Assembly (NCBI GenBank): GCA_903822435.1
Contig: CAIJPE010000027.1
Location: forward strand, 1 to 42,322
Direction: 5' to 3'
DNA: 42,322 nt
Origin: an uncultured beta proteobacterium
GTDB lineage: Bacteria; Pseudomonadota; Gammaproteobacteria; Burkholderiales; Burkholderiaceae_C
Shown: positions 38,801-42,322 of the stretch, piece by piece
Position numbering within the stretch: position 1 is the stretch's first letter
Layout of the letters: the number at the start of each line of letters is the position of its first letter
The notes under the pieces: generated by a model
What the model saw: only the letters and a program-made list of their open reading frames with translations
What the model was told of the DNA's origin: nothing
Database searches by the model: none
Made by a program: the position numbers and the translations under genes

Positions 38801-39865
38801 TCACCCCCGTCGGTCGAACTCCAGGATCGACCGCGCCACGTCGCCCAGTGGCATCACCGCATCCACCCCACCCATGCGGATGGCCTCCTTGGGCATGCCG
38901 AAGACCACGCAGGACGCTTCGTCCTGGGCCACGGTGCGGGCGCCGCGGTCGTGCATCTGCTTCATGCCCCGGGCTCCGTCGTCGCCCATCCCGGTGAGGA
39001 TGATGGCCAGGGCGTCGGCCCCGGCGCATTCCGCGGCCGAGCGGAACAGCACGTCCACCGAGGGCTTGTGGCGGTTGACCGTCGGCCCGTCGGCCACCAC
39101 GGCGAAGTACTGGCCCACGGCCTTGCGCAGCTGCATGTGCTTGCCCCCCGGGGCGATGAGCACCACTCCGCGTTCGAGACGGTCGCCGTCGCGGGCTTCG
39201 CGCACGTCCATCGCGCACACCGCATCCAGGCGCTGGGCGTACATGGCCGTGAACTTCTCGGGCATGTGCTGCACGATGGCAATGCCCGGTGCGTCCCGGG
39301 GCAGTTCCAGCAGCACGGCCTCGATGGCCTGGGTGCCGCCGGTGGAGCTGCCCAGCACGACGGGCTTGTTGACCGACAGGGCGTGCAGGCCGGCCGGCGG
39401 CCGGAGCGCCGCGGCGGCGCCCGGGGCACCGGGCGCGGTGGCCGGCGTTCGGTTGCGCGGCTGGGGCCGGGCCCGGGCGGCCGATTTCAGCGTCTGAAGG
39501 ATCTCCCGGCGCGAGTCCTCGAGGAACTGCTTGAGCCCCAGCCGCGGCTTGGCCGTGACCGCCACCGCGCCCGCGGCCAGCGCGTCCAGCGCCATCTTGC
39601 TGCCGGCCTCGGTCAGGGTCGAGCAGATCACCGTGGCGATGGGGCACTCTTCCATCTGCTGGCGCAGGAAGGTCAGCCCGTCCATGCCGGGCATCTCGAT
39701 GTCCAGCAGCAGCACGTCGGGTCGGCTCTTGCGGATCATCGGCGCGGCAATCAGCGGGTTGGGCGCGCTGCCGATGAGTTCGATCTCGGGGTCGGACTGC
39801 AGCAGGTGCATGAGCGTCTGGCGCACCACCGCCGAGTCATCCACCACGAACACCTTGATGGTCAT
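38801..39865 (-). CDS. cheB: Chemotaxis protein-glutamate methylesterase/deamidase
   Basis: A 354-residue CheB. The receiver domain (1-120) has the acidic pair Asp9/Asp10 and the phosphoacceptor Asp55 (LLLDIEMPGMDG). A Pro/Ala-rich linker (about 130-165) leads to the methylesterase domain, with the catalytic Ser in LGSSTGGTQA, His in VQHMPEKF and Asp in TGMGDDGARG. It removes methyl groups from chemoreceptors when phosphorylated by CheA. It is the last gene of an mcp-cheW-cheR-cheD-cheB order, ten bases after cheD. CheA and CheY are not in the window and may lie beyond the right edge or elsewhere. Confidence 0.96.
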   Translation of the reverse strand: MTIKVFVVDDSAVVRQTLMHLLQSDPEIELIGSAPNPLIAAPMIRKSRPDVLLLDIEMPGMDGLTFLRQQMEECPIATVICSTLTEAGSKMALDALAAGAVAVTAKPRLGLKQFLEDSRREILQTLKSAARARPQPRNRTPATAPGAPGAAAALRPPAGLHALSVNKPVVLGSSTGGTQAIEAVLLELPRDAPGIAIVQHMPEKFTAMYAQRLDAVCAMDVREARDGDRLERGVVLIAPGGKHMQLRKAVGQYFAVVADGPTVNRHKPSVDVLFRSAAECAGADALAIILTGMGDDGARGMKQMHDRGARTVAQDEASCVVFGMPKEAIRMGGVDAVMPLGDVARSILEFDRRG

Positions 39866-39875
39866 GTCCGGTTCC

Positions 39876-40355
39876 TCAGACGTCGACGGCCACGACCTGC
39901 GGCTGCTCGGGGCCCACCGTCCAGCTCAGGCGCCGGTAGCGGTTGCCGCCCACATCCTGGTGAAGCACGCGCAGCCCGTCCTCGGCCAGCGCGTTCAGCA
40001 CCCACTCGATGTTGTTCAGGCCCACGTGGCGTTGGGGGAAAAGGCCGGGGAACATGTTGCCCCCGCCGTAGACATAGGCCTCGCAGAGGCCCGGCTGGAT
40101 GGCCCGCTCACGCAGCAAGGCGTACATGGTCTGCAGTGCTGTCTCGGCCTGCGCGGCGGCCGGCGCCCCGCCCGAGCTGCCCGCGCGGCCACTGTGGACG
40201 ATGTGGCACATGGCCCCCACCGTGCGCCGCGGGTCGGTGAGCACCACCGCCACGCAGGATCCCAACAGGGTCTCCATGCGCACGCCGCTGCCGGCGCAGC
40301 GCACATCGCCGGGGTGCAGGGTCAGCGCGTCCACGGCCTGCGCGGCGACCGTCAC
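39876..40355 (-). CDS. cheD: Chemoreceptor glutamine deamidase
   Basis: A 159-residue CheD. It deamidates receptor glutamines and modulates CheC/CheB signalling. The catalytic pair is Cys34 in LLGSCVAVVL and His51 in GAMCHIVHS. The 17-residue step between them is the family spacing. Other family pieces are EAYVYGGGNMFPG and HVGLNNIEWVLNALAEDG. The GTG at 40355 overlaps the cheR stop as GTGA, so translation is coupled. The frame is open further upstream but that part overlaps cheR and does not match CheD. Confidence 0.94.
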   Translation of the reverse strand: MTVAAQAVDALTLHPGDVRCAGSGVRMETLLGSCVAVVLTDPRRTVGAMCHIVHSGRAGSSGGAPAAAQAETALQTMYALLRERAIQPGLCEAYVYGGGNMFPGLFPQRHVGLNNIEWVLNALAEDGLRVLHQDVGGNRYRRLSWTVGPEQPQVVAVDV

Positions 40356-41164
40356 GCCTGCACCTTGCGCATGGCGCCCGGGCCGAGCACTTCCAGCGCC
40401 GTGCGGCAGGGCACGCGGCCCTCGGCGGTGCCGATGAAGAACAGGCCGCCAGGGCGCAATTGCGTCAACACGCGGTCGACCACCTCGGATTTGGTGGCGG
40501 CGTCGAAGTAGATCAGCACGTTGCGCAGGAAGACGACATCGAAGGGCCCGATGTCCTCGATCGGCCGGCAGAGGTTGATCTGCCCGAAACGCACGTGCTC
40601 GCGCAGCCGGGGGTGGATCTGCGCCATGCCCTGGGCCGGCCCTTCGCCGCGCAGCACATGGCGGCGCAGCCGTTCGGGGCTGACGTGGCGCAGGCGGTCT
40701 TCGGGGTAGATGCCTTCGATGGCGCTGCGCAGCACGCGGTCGCTGATGTCGGTGCCCAGGATGCGCCAGTCGCTGCCGATGCGGCCCTGCTGCTGCAATT
40801 CCGACAGCACCATGGCGGTGGTGTAGGCCTCGTCGCCGAAGGACGCTGCGGCACTCCATACCGACAGCGACAACGGCTTGGTGCGCGCCACCTCGTCGGC
40901 CAGCCGGTCGAAGTGCGCCGGCTCGCGGAAGAAGTAGGTTTCGTTGGTGGTCAGCAGGTCCACTGCCATCTGGAACTCGCCGCCGTCCTCGGTGCCGCGA
41001 ATCAGCGCCAGGTAGTCCTCGAAGCCGTCCAGCCCCAGCCGCTGCACGCGTTGCGCCAGCCTGGAGGCGATCAGCGGCTTCTTGCTGTCAGAGAAGGACA
41101 GGCCGATGGTCTCGTGCATCAGGTCCCGGATGCCGCGGTAGGTGTCTTCGCGCAGGGTGATCAT
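40352..41164 (-). CDS. cheR: Chemotaxis protein methyltransferase
   Basis: A 270-residue CheR that methylates chemoreceptor glutamates using SAM. The N-terminal helical domain is about 1-75 (LREDTYRGIRDLMHETIGLSFSDSKK). The SAM domain includes TTNETYFFREPAHFDRL, VWSAAASFGDEAYTTAM (the family usually has SCG/ASGEE here, replaced by AASFGDE), LGTDISDRVL and DVVFLRNVLIYFD. The substitution in the GE/YS motif is worth noting but the rest is intact. It starts four bases after the cheW stop and overlaps cheD by four. Confidence 0.93.
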   Translation of the reverse strand: MITLREDTYRGIRDLMHETIGLSFSDSKKPLIASRLAQRVQRLGLDGFEDYLALIRGTEDGGEFQMAVDLLTTNETYFFREPAHFDRLADEVARTKPLSLSVWSAAASFGDEAYTTAMVLSELQQQGRIGSDWRILGTDISDRVLRSAIEGIYPEDRLRHVSPERLRRHVLRGEGPAQGMAQIHPRLREHVRFGQINLCRPIEDIGPFDVVFLRNVLIYFDAATKSEVVDRVLTQLRPGGLFFIGTAEGRVPCRTALEVLGPGAMRKVQA

Positions 41165-41168
41165 GTGT

Positions 41169-41708
41169 TCAGGCCATGGCGGCGATGCCCGAGGTGGCGC
41201 TGGCTTCGCACAGCGTGGCCATGTCCTCGATGTCGAAGGCCCGCGGCGGGTCGATGATGACCACGAAGCGCGAACCCAGTTTGCCCATGCCGCGGATGAA
41301 GTCGCGCCGCACCGAGGCGCCGAATTGCGGTGGCGGTTCGATGGCGTCTGCCGCGAATTCGACCACCTCGCTCACGGCGTCCACCAGCAGCCCGAGCTCC
41401 ACGCGCTCCTGGCTTTCACCGGCCGGGGCGGTGCCCTCGAAGACCACGATGCAGCTCTTGGGTCCCAGCAGCGCACGCGGCCGCCCGAAGCGCACTGCCA
41501 GGTCGATCACCGGCACCACGGCGCCGCGCAGGTTGATGACGCCGCGAACGAACGCCGGCATCAACGGCACGGGCGTCATCGCGCCCACCTCGATGATCTC
41601 CCGCACGGTTCGGATGTCCATCGCGACCAGCTCGCTGTCGATCGAGAAGGTCAGCAGCTGCAGGGCCGCGGCTGCCGGGGAGTCGGCCTGGGCCGTCTCG
41701 GTCGTCAT
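41169..41708 (-). CDS. cheW: CheW-like coupling protein
   Basis: A 179-residue CheW-domain protein that joins chemoreceptors to CheA. Domain pieces are LLTFSIDSELVAMDIRTVREIIEVGAMTPVPLMPAFVRGVINLRGAVVPVIDLAVRFG-like stretches (about 17-75) and VELGLLVDAVSEVVEFAADAIEPPPQFG (about 105-135). The family signature GVINLRG is intact. It lies 11 bases after the receptor stop and four bases before cheR. There is an N-terminal extension of about 16 Ala-rich residues. Confidence 0.93.
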   Translation of the reverse strand: MTTETAQADSPAAAALQLLTFSIDSELVAMDIRTVREIIEVGAMTPVPLMPAFVRGVINLRGAVVPVIDLAVRFGRPRALLGPKSCIVVFEGTAPAGESQERVELGLLVDAVSEVVEFAADAIEPPPQFGASVRRDFIRGMGKLGSRFVVIIDPPRAFDIEDMATLCEASATSGIAAMA

Positions 41709-41719
41709 CTCGGCGCCGC

Positions 41720-42322
41720 TCAGTAAGGACGGAAGTTGCCGTGCGTGCCGGTCGCCGCCGGGGCTGCCGCGGTGCGCGCGGTGGCGGGTGCCGGCTTCTG
41801 GCCGCCGCGCAGGGCCGAGCCCGGCGAGCTCGCAGAACGGCGCTCGAGCGCGGCCTTGCTGTCCGGCCGGCCCTTGCGAGCGGGCGCCGCTTCGGCCCGC
41901 GTGGTGAAGAAGGCCACCGACTGCTGCAGCTGTTCGGCCTGTCCCGACAGTTCCTCGGAGGTGGCCGCCAGCTCTTCGGAGGCCGACGCGTTCTGTTGCG
42001 TGGCCTTCGACAGCTGGCCCATGGCCCCGCCGATCTGCGTGACCGACTGGCTCTGCTCGGCCGAGGCCGCGGCGATCTCCTGCACCAGCTCGCTGGTCTT
42101 CTGGATCGAAGGCACGATCTCGCCCAGCAGGCGACCGGCCCGCTCGGCCGTGGACACGCTGTTGCCCGCCAGGTCGCCGATCTCCTGGGCGGCTTCCTGG
42201 CTGCGCTCGGCCAGCTTGCGCACCTCGGCGGCCACCACCGCGAAGCCCTTGCCGTGCTCGCCGGCGCGGGCGGCCTCGATGGCTGCGTTCAGCGCCAGCA
42301 GGTTGGTCTGGTAGGCGATGTC
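41720..42322 (-). CDS. Methyl-accepting chemotaxis protein, C-terminal part (cut by window edge)
   Basis: The last 200 residues of a chemoreceptor are seen; the gene runs past the right edge. The signalling hairpin tip reads [19 protein letters not shown], followed by [16 protein letters not shown]. The descending helix contains methylation-type Glu/Gln pairs ([52 protein letters not shown] stretch). The tail is Ala/Pro/Arg-rich and ends HGNFRPY, without the NWETF-type CheR/CheB tether. It is first of the visible che genes. The sensory domain, and so the ligand, is outside the window. Confidence 0.92.
   Translation of the reverse strand, partial: DIAYQTNLLALNAAIEAARAGEHGKGFAVVAAEVRKLAERSQEAAQEIGDLAGNSVSTAERAGRLLGEIVPSIQKTSELVQEIAAASAEQSQSVTQIGGAMGQLSKATQQNASASEELAATSEELSGQAEQLQQSVAFFTTRAEAAPARKGRPDSKAALERRSASSPGSALRGGQKPAPATARTAAAPAATGTHGNFRPY

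Overview
The window is high-GC DNA from a betaproteobacterium, most likely a Burkholderiales of the Leptothrix/Rubrivivax/Ideonella kind. This rests on codon use, ssu/tau-type organosulfur genes, two PEP-CTERM proteins, a cheRDB chemotaxis block and GC-rich intergenic hairpins; it is not a formal placement. About 95 percent is coding and no gene-free stretch exceeds 300 bases. The longest gap, about 260 bases at 18398-18656, holds two putative operators.

Left edge (1-1290): the last part of polynucleotide phosphorylase is joined directly to the first third of a pyruvate dehydrogenase E1 (aceE-like) gene on the same strand. The join is a rearrangement or an assembly chimera.

Region 1439-6626, the most striking part: a tight operon of a single-domain rhodanese, cysteine synthase (cysK), serine O-acetyltransferase (epsC/cysE), a family 2A encapsulin shell protein, and a SufS-type cysteine desulfurase with a roughly 200-residue disordered N-terminal extension, the expected cargo. 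The operon can make cysteine and hand it to an encapsulated desulfurase, so it should build a sulfur-handling nanocompartment. A large BTAD/ATPase/TPR regulator and a PEP-CTERM protein follow.

Region 11142-26495, sulfur scavenging: metY and a TauD-type dioxygenase (divergent), a PEP-CTERM gene, a canonical ssuADCB operon, an acireductone-dioxygenase-like cupin, a lone sulfonate-binding protein, a second complete ABC transporter, and a tightly overlapping flavoprotein / two-cluster ferredoxin / flavin monooxygenase operon.

Region 26630-33342: tonB-exbB-exbD-exbD, a peroxiredoxin-like protein, a second TauD/AtsK-like dioxygenase and a TonB-dependent receptor, with a divergent LysR regulator at 33529. 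This looks like energised outer-membrane uptake for an organosulfur compound. Next come an apparently exported methyltransferase (34561) and an operon of SsuD-like monooxygenase, cysteine dioxygenase and four-domain rhodanese (35351-38675). The right edge (38801-42322) is chemotaxis: mcp (cut), cheW, cheR, cheD, cheB.

A previously unlabelled 34-base element, CAACGAAGC then 11 bases then GCTYATGCG, occurs six times at four promoters: the encapsulin operon, metY/tauD, ssuA/cupin, and the lone binding protein. Spacing is identical, and the CAACGAAGC end always faces the gene it precedes. This ties the nanocompartment operon to the sulfur-starvation genes and is the main new regulatory observation here.
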